64,000 bases of DNA from assembly GCF_001428435.1 (NCBI RefSeq), contig NZ_LMSO01000001.1, positions 1,096,653-1,160,652 of the forward strand, written 5' to 3'. Within the stretch, counting starts at the first letter, position 1. Each line of letters starts with the position of its first letter. A model generated the notes under the pieces. That model had not been told where the DNA came from. It searched no databases and saw nothing but the letters and a program-made list of their open reading frames with translations. Positions 57,355 through 64,000 of the stretch are shown here, one piece after another. The stretch is from Arthrobacter sp. Soil782 (GTDB lineage Bacteria; Actinomycetota; Actinomycetes; Actinomycetales; Micrococcaceae). The translations under genes were made by a program, and so were the position numbers.

Positions 57355-59451
57355 ATGACACTCGTACCAGATTCGCCCACCCCAGCGAACACCACTGCCT
57401 TCCATGACCTGGATCGTTTCGTCGCCCTACCGCGTTTGAGTGGGCTTTCGTTGAGCGCCGACGGCACCCGGCTGGTTACCTCGGTGGCCACCCTCAACTC
57501 CAAGGGCACTGCCTACACCTCCGCCCTGTGGGAGCTGGACCCATCCGGCCGCCAACCGGCCCGGCGCATCACCCGCAGCGCAAAGGGAGAATCGGGCGCC
57601 GCCTTCCTTAGGAGCGGCGACCTGCTTTTCACGTCCGCCCGCCCGGACCCGGACAATGCGGAGGAGGAACCGGTTCCAGCGCTCTGGAAGCTTCCGGCCG
57701 CCGGCGGCGAAGCCCGGGTAGTGCACACCCGCCCGGGAGGAGTGCAATCGGTCCTCGCTGCAGCGGAGGCTGACGCCGTCGTCGTCGTTGCTGAGGTGCT
57801 GGCCGGATCAACTGATGAAGCGGACGACGAAGAACGCCGCAAAGCCCGCAAGGACGCCGGTGTCGCCGCAATCCTGCACACGGGCTACCCGGTTCGTCAC
57901 TGGGATGCCGATCTGGGCCCCGCCGAGCCACGCTACTTCTTGGTTGAGCCCGGTGAGCCCGGTAAGCCCGGTGAAGCCGGCAAGATCACGCTCGACGACG
58001 AGCCCTCCGTCACGCTCCGCAATGTGACCGGCGGGATCGGCTCCGCACTCCGGAACGCGAGCCCGCGCCTCAGTCCGGACGGTACGTTCCTGCTCACAGC
58101 GCAGACCGTACCCGTCGGAGGCGGGGACCAGCGGTCGGTGCTGGTGCGCGTCGACACTGCCACCGGGGAGCGCTCCGTTCTCCTCGAACACCCTGATTAT
58201 GACTACGACGCGGGCCCGATCAGCCCGGACAGCTCAACCGCCGTCGTGGTGGTCCGGCACCGCACCGGCCCCGATTCGCCGCCGAACGTGGAGCTCGGGC
58301 TGCTTCCTGCCGCTGGAGGTTCCCTGGCGCCCCTTGCCTCCGGCTGGGACCGCTGGCCTGCTCCTGCCGCCTGGCTTCCGGATGGAAGCGCACTGGTGGT
58401 CACAGCGGACGACGACGGCGCGGCGCCGGTGTTCGTTATTGACGTCGCCAGCGGCGACGTGCGGCAGGTGACGGTGGATGCTGCTGCCTACACCGACGTC
58501 GTTATTTCGCCTGACGGTTCCACCGCCTACGCGCTGCGCAGTTCCTACGAGTTCCCGCCGGAGGCTGTGCGCATCGAGCTTGCCACGGGCACTGTTGCGC
58601 CGCTGCCGGCGCCGAGTGAGCGCCCTGCGCTGCCGGGAACGCTGGAGCGGGTGGAGGCTGTCGGCGCGGACGGGCACGCCGTGAAGTCCTATCTCGTCCT
58701 GCCGGAAGGAGCCGGCGCATCTGCGCCCGCGCCGTTGCTGCTCTGGATCCACGGCGGCCCGCTCGGATCCTGGAACGCGTGGACCTGGCGCTGGTCGCCG
58801 TGGCTGCTGGCCGCCCAGGGATACGCCGTCCTCCTGCCGGACCCCGCACTCTCCACGGGTTACGGACAGAAGATGATCGAACGCGGCTGGGGCGCATGGG
58901 GAGACGCGCCCTACACGGACCTCATGGCCGCAACGGATGCTGTGGTGGCGCGTGCGGACATCGATGAGAGCCGCACGGCGGCGATGGGCGGTTCGTTCGG
59001 CGGGTACATGGCCAACTGGGTGGCCGGGCATACGGATCGGTTCAATGCGATCGTCACGCACGCCAGCCTGTGGGCCCTGGACCAATTCGGGCCCACCACC
59101 GATGCCTCTTTCTACTGGGAGAAGGAGATGACGGCCGAGATGGCGCTCGAGAACTCCCCGCACACGCATGTCGGGAAGATCAGCACGCCGATGCTGGTGA
59201 TCCACGGCGACAAGGATTACCGCGTGCCGATCGGCGAAGGTTTGCGGCTCTGGTACGAGCTCCTGTCCAAGTCCCAGCTGCCTGCCGGGCCGGACGGGGA
59301 GACTGAGCACCGCTTCCTGTACTTCCCGGATGAGAACCACTGGATCCTCAAGCCGCAGCACGCGAAGATCTGGTACTCCGTCGTCGAGCACTTCCTGGCC
59401 CGTCACCTGCTGGGCGAGAAGGTGGACCTTCCCCTGGAGTTGGGAATCTGA
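57355..59451 (+). CDS. S9-family (prolyl oligopeptidase-like) serine peptidase
   Basis: A 698-residue cytoplasmic peptidase. An N-terminal seven-bladed propeller (~1–430) precedes an alpha/beta-hydrolase domain. Catalytic residues are S547 in MGGSFGGYMANW, an aspartate in VIHGDKDYRVPIGEG and a histidine in FPDENHWILKP. WIHGGPLGSWNAW gives the oxyanion site. It resembles acylaminoacyl-peptidases and dipeptidyl peptidases of the S9C group. A tandem 9-bp repeat at 57946–57981 encodes a collagen-like EPGEPGKPGEAG stretch in the propeller. Confidence 0.93.
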   Translation: MTLVPDSPTPANTTAFHDLDRFVALPRLSGLSLSADGTRLVTSVATLNSKGTAYTSALWELDPSGRQPARRITRSAKGESGAAFLRSGDLLFTSARPDPDNAEEEPVPALWKLPAAGGEARVVHTRPGGVQSVLAAAEADAVVVVAEVLAGSTDEADDEERRKARKDAGVAAILHTGYPVRHWDADLGPAEPRYFLVEPGEPGKPGEAGKITLDDEPSVTLRNVTGGIGSALRNASPRLSPDGTFLLTAQTVPVGGGDQRSVLVRVDTATGERSVLLEHPDYDYDAGPISPDSSTAVVVVRHRTGPDSPPNVELGLLPAAGGSLAPLASGWDRWPAPAAWLPDGSALVVTADDDGAAPVFVIDVASGDVRQVTVDAAAYTDVVISPDGSTAYALRSSYEFPPEAVRIELATGTVAPLPAPSERPALPGTLERVEAVGADGHAVKSYLVLPEGAGASAPAPLLLWIHGGPLGSWNAWTWRWSPWLLAAQGYAVLLPDPALSTGYGQKMIERGWGAWGDAPYTDLMAATDAVVARADIDESRTAAMGGSFGGYMANWVAGHTDRFNAIVTHASLWALDQFGPTTDASFYWEKEMTAEMALENSPHTHVGKISTPMLVIHGDKDYRVPIGEGLRLWYELLSKSQLPAGPDGETEHRFLYFPDENHWILKPQHAKIWYSVVEHFLARHLLGEKVDLPLELGI

Positions 59452-59467
59452 GGTACGTCCGGGTCCC

Positions 59468-59473
59468 TACACT
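59468..59473 (+). promoter_or_regulatory. Candidate -10 box (TACACT) for the acetyltransferase
   Basis: TACACT ends 7 bases before ATG 59481, consistent with a leaderless mRNA. Confidence 0.45.
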
Positions 59474-59480
59474 GGGTTGA

Positions 59481-59990
59481 ATGAGCCAGTCCTTTCATAT
59501 TCGCCGGGCAACCACCGCTGACGTGCCCATTATCAAGCAGCTGGTGGCCCCGCTCGCAGAAGAGCGCATCCTGATTGCCAAGGAAACGGTTGCCTACTAT
59601 GAGGGCCTTCAGGAGTTCAAAATCGCCGAAGACGACGACGGCGGTGTGCTGGGGTGCGGAGCCCTCCATGTCATGTGGGAGGATCTCGCGGAGATCCGTA
59701 CGCTGGCCACCGCCGCAGCGGCGCGGGGCAGGGGCGTGGGCACCGCCGTCGTCAATGCGCTGCTTGAGGAAGCGCGCGCTATCGGTGTGCAGCGGGTTTT
59801 CTGCCTCACCTTCGAAGAGGCCTTCTTCCGCCGCCACGGGTTCCATGTGATGGCGGACCAGTCGGCGGTGGATCCCGTTGTGTACTCGGAACTCCTGCGT
59901 TCGCATGACGAAGGCGTAGCGGAATTCCTGGACCTGGCACGCGTGAAGCCCAATACCCTCGGCAATACCAGGATGATCCGTACGCTCTGA
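59481..59990 (+). CDS. Amino-acid N-acetyltransferase (ArgA-like, single GNAT domain)
   Basis: A 169-residue GNAT protein of the short N-acetylglutamate synthase type found in actinobacteria. Marks are FHIRRATTADVPIIKQLV, AEIRTLATAAAARGRGVGTA with the acetyl-CoA loop (RGRGVG), and VQRVFCLTFEEAFFRRHGF. It would acetylate glutamate (or glutamine) for arginine synthesis. No other arg gene is in the window, so the assignment rests on sequence alone. Confidence 0.85.
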   Translation: MSQSFHIRRATTADVPIIKQLVAPLAEERILIAKETVAYYEGLQEFKIAEDDDGGVLGCGALHVMWEDLAEIRTLATAAAARGRGVGTAVVNALLEEARAIGVQRVFCLTFEEAFFRRHGFHVMADQSAVDPVVYSELLRSHDEGVAEFLDLARVKPNTLGNTRMIRTL

Positions 59991-60101
59991 CGGTGAGCTA
60001 GCCAGCGGCGTTCCGCGCAGATAAGCTAAGGATGCTTGGTATGTGAACGCCAGGTGAGTCTCCTGACAGGGGGACGGAACGTCGACGAAAGGCGGAACGC
60101 C

Positions 60102-60275
60102 ATGGGTGCAGACGACAAGACACAGAACAACGCCGAGAAATTGGGCGGCAAGGTTCAGGAAGGCCTGGGCAAGGCCACTGGCAACAAGGACATGGAAGCC
60201 GAGGGCCAGAAGGACCAGAGCAAGGCCGACCTCAAGAATGCCGGCGAGAACATCAAGGACGCGTTCAAGAAGTAG
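60102..60275 (+). CDS. CsbD-family stress-response protein
   Basis: A 57-residue hydrophilic protein: GADDKTQNNAEKLGGKVQEG, then LGKATGNKDMEAEGQKDQSK and ADLKNAGENIKDAFKK. The helical KxxGKxQEGxGKxTGN pattern is CsbD. Members are induced under general stress; the mechanism is unknown. GAAAGG lies 9 bases upstream, in a leader similar to those of the genes at 28258 and 33901. Confidence 0.93.
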   Translation: MGADDKTQNNAEKLGGKVQEGLGKATGNKDMEAEGQKDQSKADLKNAGENIKDAFKK

Positions 60276-60308
60276 CCGGTAAAAACGTAGGCGGCATCAG
60301 GCCGCCAG

Positions 60309-60341
60309 CTGTGGGAAGGACCCTTTGGGTCCTTCCCACAG
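60309..60341. terminator. Hairpin terminator after csbD
   Basis: A perfect 15-bp stem, CTGTGGGAAGGACCC and complement, closes a TTT loop. There is no T-run after it, but its strength and place 33 bases after the CsbD stop support a terminator. Confidence 0.8.
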
Positions 60342-60452
60342 TCATATTGGAGTGCTTCAGCACGAAGGGTCTGGGCAACCGTCCCTGCCGCAGAGTACTG
60401 TTCAAGGGCGAACCGGTTTTGCAGCAGTCGATCACCGTCCAAGGAGACTCGC

Positions 60453-61454
60453 ATGAAGAAGCTGATCAATGACCCGCAGGCAGTGGTAGCTGAATCCGTT
60501 GAGGGGTTCGGGGCTGCCCACGCTGATCTGGTCGAGGTGCATCCGGACCCCTTGTTCATCACCCGCCGAGACGCTCCGGTCCAGGGCAAGGTGGGGTTGG
60601 TTTCGGGCGGCGGAAGCGGTCATGAACCTTTGCACGCAGGGTTCGTGGGCCGCGGGATGCTTGATGCTGCGGTCCCTGGAGCGGTGTTTACCTCGCCTAC
60701 TCCCGATCAGATCATTCCCGCCACACTTGCCGTGAACAGCGGCGCAGGAGTGCTCCACATCGTCAAAAACTACACGGGGGATGTCCTCAACTTCGAGACC
60801 GCAGCCGAAATGGCGCAGGCTGAGGGCGTAGAGGTCCGGTCGGTCCTGATCAATGACGACGTCGCTGTGGAAGATTCGCTGTACACCGCAGGCCGCCGCG
60901 GCGTCGGCGGGACGGTGCTTGTGGAACGTATCGCCGGAGCAGCAGCCGAGCGCGGTGATTCCCTCGACGGCGTCAGCGGGATTGCCCAGCGCGTCAATGA
61001 CAACGTGCGTTCCATGGGCGTTGCGCTCTCTGCCTGCACGGTGCCGCACGCCGGCGTGCCCAGCTTCGATCTGACCGAGGAAGAAATCGAGATCGGCATC
61101 GGGATTCACGGTGAACCTGGCCGGCACAAGATCGCCATGGAAAATGCGGACGGAATAACCGACCGCCTCCTGGAGCCGATCCTCGCCGACCTCAAAGCGA
61201 CGGACGGTGACCGCGTGCTGCTCTTCGTCAACGGCATGGGCGGCACGCCGGCCAGTGAGCTTTACATTGTGTACCGGCGCGCGCGTCAGGTGCTTGCCGA
61301 GCGCGGCATCTCGGTTGAGCGCTCCCTGGTTGGCAACTACATCACGGCGCTGGAGATGCAGGGAGCGTCGATTTCGGTGCTGAAGCTGGACGATGAAATG
61401 GTGGAACTCTGGGACACGCCGGTATGGACGCCGGCCCTGCGATGGGGAGTGTAG
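60453..61454 (+). CDS. dhaK: Dihydroxyacetone kinase subunit DhaK
   Basis: The 333-residue substrate-binding subunit of the PTS-dependent dihydroxyacetone kinase. It has [31 protein letters not shown], and [17 protein letters not shown] sequence ([15 protein letters not shown]), where H219 should bind dihydroxyacetone covalently. MKKLINDP is the usual start; AAGGAGA lies just upstream. It begins a three-gene operon with dhaL (adjacent) and dhaM (overlap). Confidence 0.97.
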   Translation: MKKLINDPQAVVAESVEGFGAAHADLVEVHPDPLFITRRDAPVQGKVGLVSGGGSGHEPLHAGFVGRGMLDAAVPGAVFTSPTPDQIIPATLAVNSGAGVLHIVKNYTGDVLNFETAAEMAQAEGVEVRSVLINDDVAVEDSLYTAGRRGVGGTVLVERIAGAAAERGDSLDGVSGIAQRVNDNVRSMGVALSACTVPHAGVPSFDLTEEEIEIGIGIHGEPGRHKIAMENADGITDRLLEPILADLKATDGDRVLLFVNGMGGTPASELYIVYRRARQVLAERGISVERSLVGNYITALEMQGASISVLKLDDEMVELWDTPVWTPALRWGV

Positions 61455-62093
61455 ATGGCGCTGACTGCGCAATGGGCCGAAGCCTGGATCCGGGAATGCT
61501 CGCAGGTCCTCACTGAGCACCGTACCGCGCTGATCGAGCTGGACCGGGCGATCGGGGACGCGGACCACGGCGAGAACATGCAGCGCGGGTTCGCGGCGGT
61601 GGTGGCAAAGCTCGATGCCGGTGGGCAGGAAACACCCGGCGCGGTCTTCAAGCTGACTGCCATGACTTTGATGTCCACCGTTGGCGGTGCGGCCGGTCCG
61701 CTGTACGGCACCGCGTTCCTCCGCGCGGCCACAGCTCTGGGTGACGCAGCTGAGATCGATCCCGCCGCCGTCGTCGGCTTCCTGACTGCAGCACGCGACG
61801 GCGTGGTGGCGCGCGGCAAGGCCGAGCCGGGGGACAAGACCATGATCGATGCGTGGACTCCCGCCGTCGAGGCCGCGGACACGGCGCAGTCGGCCGGGGC
61901 GTCGGCCGTGGAGGTGCTTGAGGCTGCTGCCAATGCCGCCCAGGCCGGTGCCCTCGCCACAGAGCCGCTGATCGCCAGAAAAGGCAGGGCCAGTTACCTG
62001 GGTGAGCGCAGTGCCGGGCATCGTGACCCTGGTGCGCAGTCCTCGGCCTTAATTCTTCAGGCGGCAGCTGACACCGCAGGGCGTCAACAGTGA
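61455..62093 (+). CDS. dhaL: Dihydroxyacetone kinase subunit DhaL
   Basis: The 212-residue ADP-binding subunit. The Mg-ADP site is LDRAIGDADHGENMQRGF with its aspartates. GGAAGPLYGTAF, GDKTMIDAWTPAVEA and the C-terminal GRASYLGERSAGHRDPGAQS are also characteristic. Bound ADP is phosphorylated by DhaM and then donates phosphate to the sugar on DhaK. The start directly follows the dhaK stop. Confidence 0.97.
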   Translation: MALTAQWAEAWIRECSQVLTEHRTALIELDRAIGDADHGENMQRGFAAVVAKLDAGGQETPGAVFKLTAMTLMSTVGGAAGPLYGTAFLRAATALGDAAEIDPAAVVGFLTAARDGVVARGKAEPGDKTMIDAWTPAVEAADTAQSAGASAVEVLEAAANAAQAGALATEPLIARKGRASYLGERSAGHRDPGAQSSALILQAAADTAGRQQ

Positions 62094-62818
62094 CGGTCGG
62101 CCTGGTGATCGTCTCGCACAGCAGCAAAATCGCCGAGGGGGTCATTGAGCTGGCCGCGCAGATGGCCCCCAACGTCCGGATAGCCGCCGCCGGCGGTACG
62201 AGTGATTCCCCGTCGCGCATCGGCACCAGTCTTGAGAAGGTTCAGTCAGCGCTTGATGAAGCCGAGCAGGGCGATGGCGTCGTGGTCCTTACCGACCTCG
62301 GTTCTGCAGTCATGACTGCAGAAATGACCCTTGAATTCCTCTCCCCTGATACCCGGTCGAGGATCCGCCTGCCTCAAGCCGCCCTGGTCGAAGGAGCGGT
62401 GGCAGCGGCCGTGCAGGCGGAGTCCGGCGGCACGGTGGACGAGGTCGCTTCCGCTGCCGAGCGTGCTGTCGTTTCCATCGACCCTGAGTCACTTGAGCCG
62501 TTCGTCTCCCATGGGTCGGCGGCTCCCGGTCCCTCGGCTCCGCTGGAAGCAGCTGCTGAGCCGGCGGTGACGGGCGCCTGGACCCTGCCCAACAAGATGG
62601 GCCTGCACGCTCGGCCCGCGGCCGTCATAGCAAGGGCGCTCACGGACCTGGACGCCGAAGTGACCATCAACGGCGTGGACGGCAAGTCGGTGATGCTGCT
62701 CATGTCGCTCGCTCTGGGCGAGGGCAAGGAACTCCGCGCTGAGGCCACGGGTCCGGAGGCGCAGAAGGCCATCGAGTACATCGGCGGTGAGGTCAAGGCA
62801 GGGTTCGGCGAGCTCTAG
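62090..62818 (+). CDS. dhaM: PTS-dependent dihydroxyacetone kinase phosphotransferase DhaM (EIIA–HPr fusion)
   Basis: A 242-residue two-domain phosphocarrier. The EIIA(Man)-like domain (~1–125) has the phospho-histidine H9 in VIVSHSSKIAEG and DGVVVLTDLGSAVMTAEM. A linker of ~35 residues leads to an HPr domain (~160–242) with H173 in NKMGLHARPAAVIARAL and the Ser-46 region GKSVMLLMSLALGEG. Unlike the E. coli protein it lacks an enzyme I-like third domain, so it depends on enzyme I encoded elsewhere. GTG at 62090 overlaps the dhaL stop. Confidence 0.95.
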   Translation: MTVGLVIVSHSSKIAEGVIELAAQMAPNVRIAAAGGTSDSPSRIGTSLEKVQSALDEAEQGDGVVVLTDLGSAVMTAEMTLEFLSPDTRSRIRLPQAALVEGAVAAAVQAESGGTVDEVASAAERAVVSIDPESLEPFVSHGSAAPGPSAPLEAAAEPAVTGAWTLPNKMGLHARPAAVIARALTDLDAEVTINGVDGKSVMLLMSLALGEGKELRAEATGPEAQKAIEYIGGEVKAGFGEL

Positions 62819-62917
62819 CGGAACTTTTGGGCACTTACGGTGACTCTGCCGTGGCCTGAAGTCGCCAGAGGTGCGCAAAAGTTCGCCAGGAGGGCCCAGC
62901 GAGTTCCGACGGAGGGG

Positions 62918-63841
62918 TCAGGCGGGGAGCTGCAATCCCCGTGGTGTCTCCTCTGCCAGGCCATCCGCGAGGAGGCCGTTGAGCGCTCGCTCGAGCTGCT
63001 CAAGCGGGGCATGCAACCCATACAGCTTCTCAAATGCCGCGGGGGTGCCGTGCGCCAGGTCCACAGGGCGCTCGCGGATGAGCGGCCGCGGCACGGGGCT
63101 GTCCGTATGCCGCAGTACATGCATGATCGCGCCACGTACCTGCCGGTCCGTTCCTGCCCAGGATTGGCCCTTGGGTACGTACGTCGGCGCGGGTTTCCCG
63201 GCCGCCACCCAGGCGCACCGATCGAGGACCGGACACTGCTCGCAGGAGGGCGTCCGCGCAGTGCAGACCAGCGCACCCAGCTCCATCACAGCCACGTTCC
63301 AGCGGACGGAGGCGGGGCCGTCGTCGGGCAGGAGTGTGGCAGCCCGCTTCATCTCAGCGGCCGTCAGCGCCGGCGCGGGCAGGGCGGCACCGCCCACAAG
63401 CCGCGCGTGGACGCGGCGGATGTTCGTGTCGACAACCGTCTCGCGACGACCGAAGGCGAACGCCGCGACGGCGGCAGCTGTGTAGGTGCCCACGCCCGGC
63501 AGTGCAAGGAGCTCAGCATAGGAATTGGGCACGTTGCCCCCATGATGAACGACGACGGCAGTCGCCGCCGCGTGGAGGCGCAGCGCCCGCCGTGGGTAAC
63601 CCAGGCGCCCCCAGTGGCGGAGGGCCTCACCGGCGGGGGCTGCAGCGAGGTCAGCTGGTGCAGGCCAGCGGGACATCCAGTCCTCCCATACGGGCAGGAC
63701 ACGCGAGACGGGAGTCTGCTGAAGCATGAACTCGCTCACCAGAACGCCCCAGGGGGTTCGGGAGGGAAGCCGCCAGGGGAGGTCCCGGGCGGCGTCGTCG
63801 AACCAGTCACTCAGACGAGCATGCAGCACTGCGGCGTCCAC
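62918..63841 (-). CDS. mutY: A/G-specific adenine glycosylase
   Basis: A base-excision repair enzyme that removes adenine opposite 8-oxoguanine, ~307 residues. It has the catalytic-glutamate region SEFMLQQTPVSRVLPVW, helix-hairpin-helix ALPGVGTYTAAAVAAFAF, the catalytic aspartate in VVDTNIRRVH, and the 4Fe-4S cysteines C-x6-C-x2-C-x5-C (CTARTPSCEQCPVLDRC). The C-terminal MutT-like recognition domain is absent or strongly reduced, as in other actinobacteria. GTG at 63839–63841 has TGGAG 6 bases upstream; TTG at 63853 is the alternative. It converges with the dha operon. Confidence 0.96.
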   Translation of the reverse strand: MDAAVLHARLSDWFDDAARDLPWRLPSRTPWGVLVSEFMLQQTPVSRVLPVWEDWMSRWPAPADLAAAPAGEALRHWGRLGYPRRALRLHAAATAVVVHHGGNVPNSYAELLALPGVGTYTAAAVAAFAFGRRETVVDTNIRRVHARLVGGAALPAPALTAAEMKRAATLLPDDGPASVRWNVAVMELGALVCTARTPSCEQCPVLDRCAWVAAGKPAPTYVPKGQSWAGTDRQVRGAIMHVLRHTDSPVPRPLIRERPVDLAHGTPAAFEKLYGLHAPLEQLERALNGLLADGLAEETPRGLQLPA

Positions 63842-63949
63842 GGTGAACTCCAAATGTTCGACAAATCGGCAGGATCCACCCTACCCAAAGCATCGGCGGA
63901 AGTGGCCGCCGCGCGGCGTGGTGAGCATGCGCGTCGGCGTCACGTCTCT

Positions 63950-63955
63950 TAGCCT
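63950..63955 (+). promoter_or_regulatory. Candidate -10 box (TAGCCT) at the right edge
   Basis: TAGCCT ends 6 bases before ATG 63962, the same spacing seen at the other likely leaderless genes. Confidence 0.35.
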
Positions 63956-63961
63956 TGAATC

Positions 63962-64000
63962 ATGAGCTCGGCAGGAGGTACAGGCAGCAGCCGGGTGAAC
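63962..64000 (+). CDS. N-terminal fragment of an unidentified gene (runs off the window)
   Basis: Thirteen codons are visible, MSSAGGTGSSRVN. The only support is the -10 box 6 bases upstream and the divergent position relative to mutY. Nothing can be said of the product. Confidence 0.35.
   Translation, partial: MSSAGGTGSSRVN

Noticed and set aside
60432..62021. 529-codon open frame antisense to dhaK and dhaL
   Set aside because: The translation has no recognisable domain and would cover two clear genes.

Overview
The window is a stretch of core chromosome from a high-GC Gram-positive bacterium, most likely a member of the Micrococcaceae close to Arthrobacter. The evidence is the high GC content, many GTG starts, a Ku/LigD end-joining pair, Lsr2, a ClpC with a ClgR-type operator, and the gene order ppa–dacB–zinc metalloprotease–tilS–hpt–ftsH–folE–folP–folB–folK–DUF3180–PH–PH–DUF2520–panC–lysS–lsr2–clpC, which is a conserved actinobacterial backbone. 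Genes are tightly packed, no gene-free stretch exceeds 300 bases, and I see no tRNA, rRNA, insertion sequence, prophage or CRISPR array.

Layout. 1–3.7 kb: Ku (leftward, cut by the window edge) diverges from an SRPBCC protein and ligD. 3.7–10 kb: phosphoketolase, a cobalamin adenosyltransferase diverging from a BCCT carrier, and a flotillin. 10–13.6 kb: a tight operon of etfB, etfA and a b-type cytochrome membrane protein with a long repeat-bearing N-terminal tail. 13.6–20.3 kb: a small alarmone synthetase, a Tat lipoprotein hydrolase, a PGPGW membrane protein, a PfkB sugar kinase, a PEBP protein, a zinc ribbon, a Cof-type HAD phosphatase, a glycerophosphodiesterase and an OhrR-like regulator. 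20.3–26.4 kb: a leftward set of APH-like kinase, nuclease lipoprotein, Asp/Glu racemase, NCS2 permease and phosphoglucomutase. 26.5–38.3 kb: CoA-transferase, POT transporter, amidase, rhodanese–pheA, topoisomerase IB, diacylglycerol kinase, serS, a HAD phosphatase and a SatD-like protein. 38.4–57.2 kb: the conserved ppa-to-clpC block (pyrophosphate hydrolysis, cell-wall trimming, tRNA lysidine, purine salvage, membrane proteolysis, folate and pantothenate synthesis, lysyl-tRNA, nucleoid and protein quality control). 57.3–64 kb: S9 peptidase, an ArgA-like acetyltransferase, CsbD, the PTS-driven dihydroxyacetone kinase dhaKLM, mutY, and the first codons of another gene.

The most unusual signal is not a gene. 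The 11-mer CGACGACGGCG occurs 20 times by eye on the two strands, and its 9-mer core GACGACGGC at least 29 times, in several reading frames. It also lies in one intergenic terminator whose stem is built from two inverted copies of most of the motif. Base composition alone would predict well under one copy of the 11-mer. Other points of note are the ETF–cytochrome b operon with its three RRGLPRxxGGExWPP motifs, about ten genes whose -10 box lies 6–8 bases before the start codon (likely leaderless mRNAs), and a ClgR-type site just upstream of the clpC promoter. Coordinates of starts are my choices; counts and spacings were made by eye.
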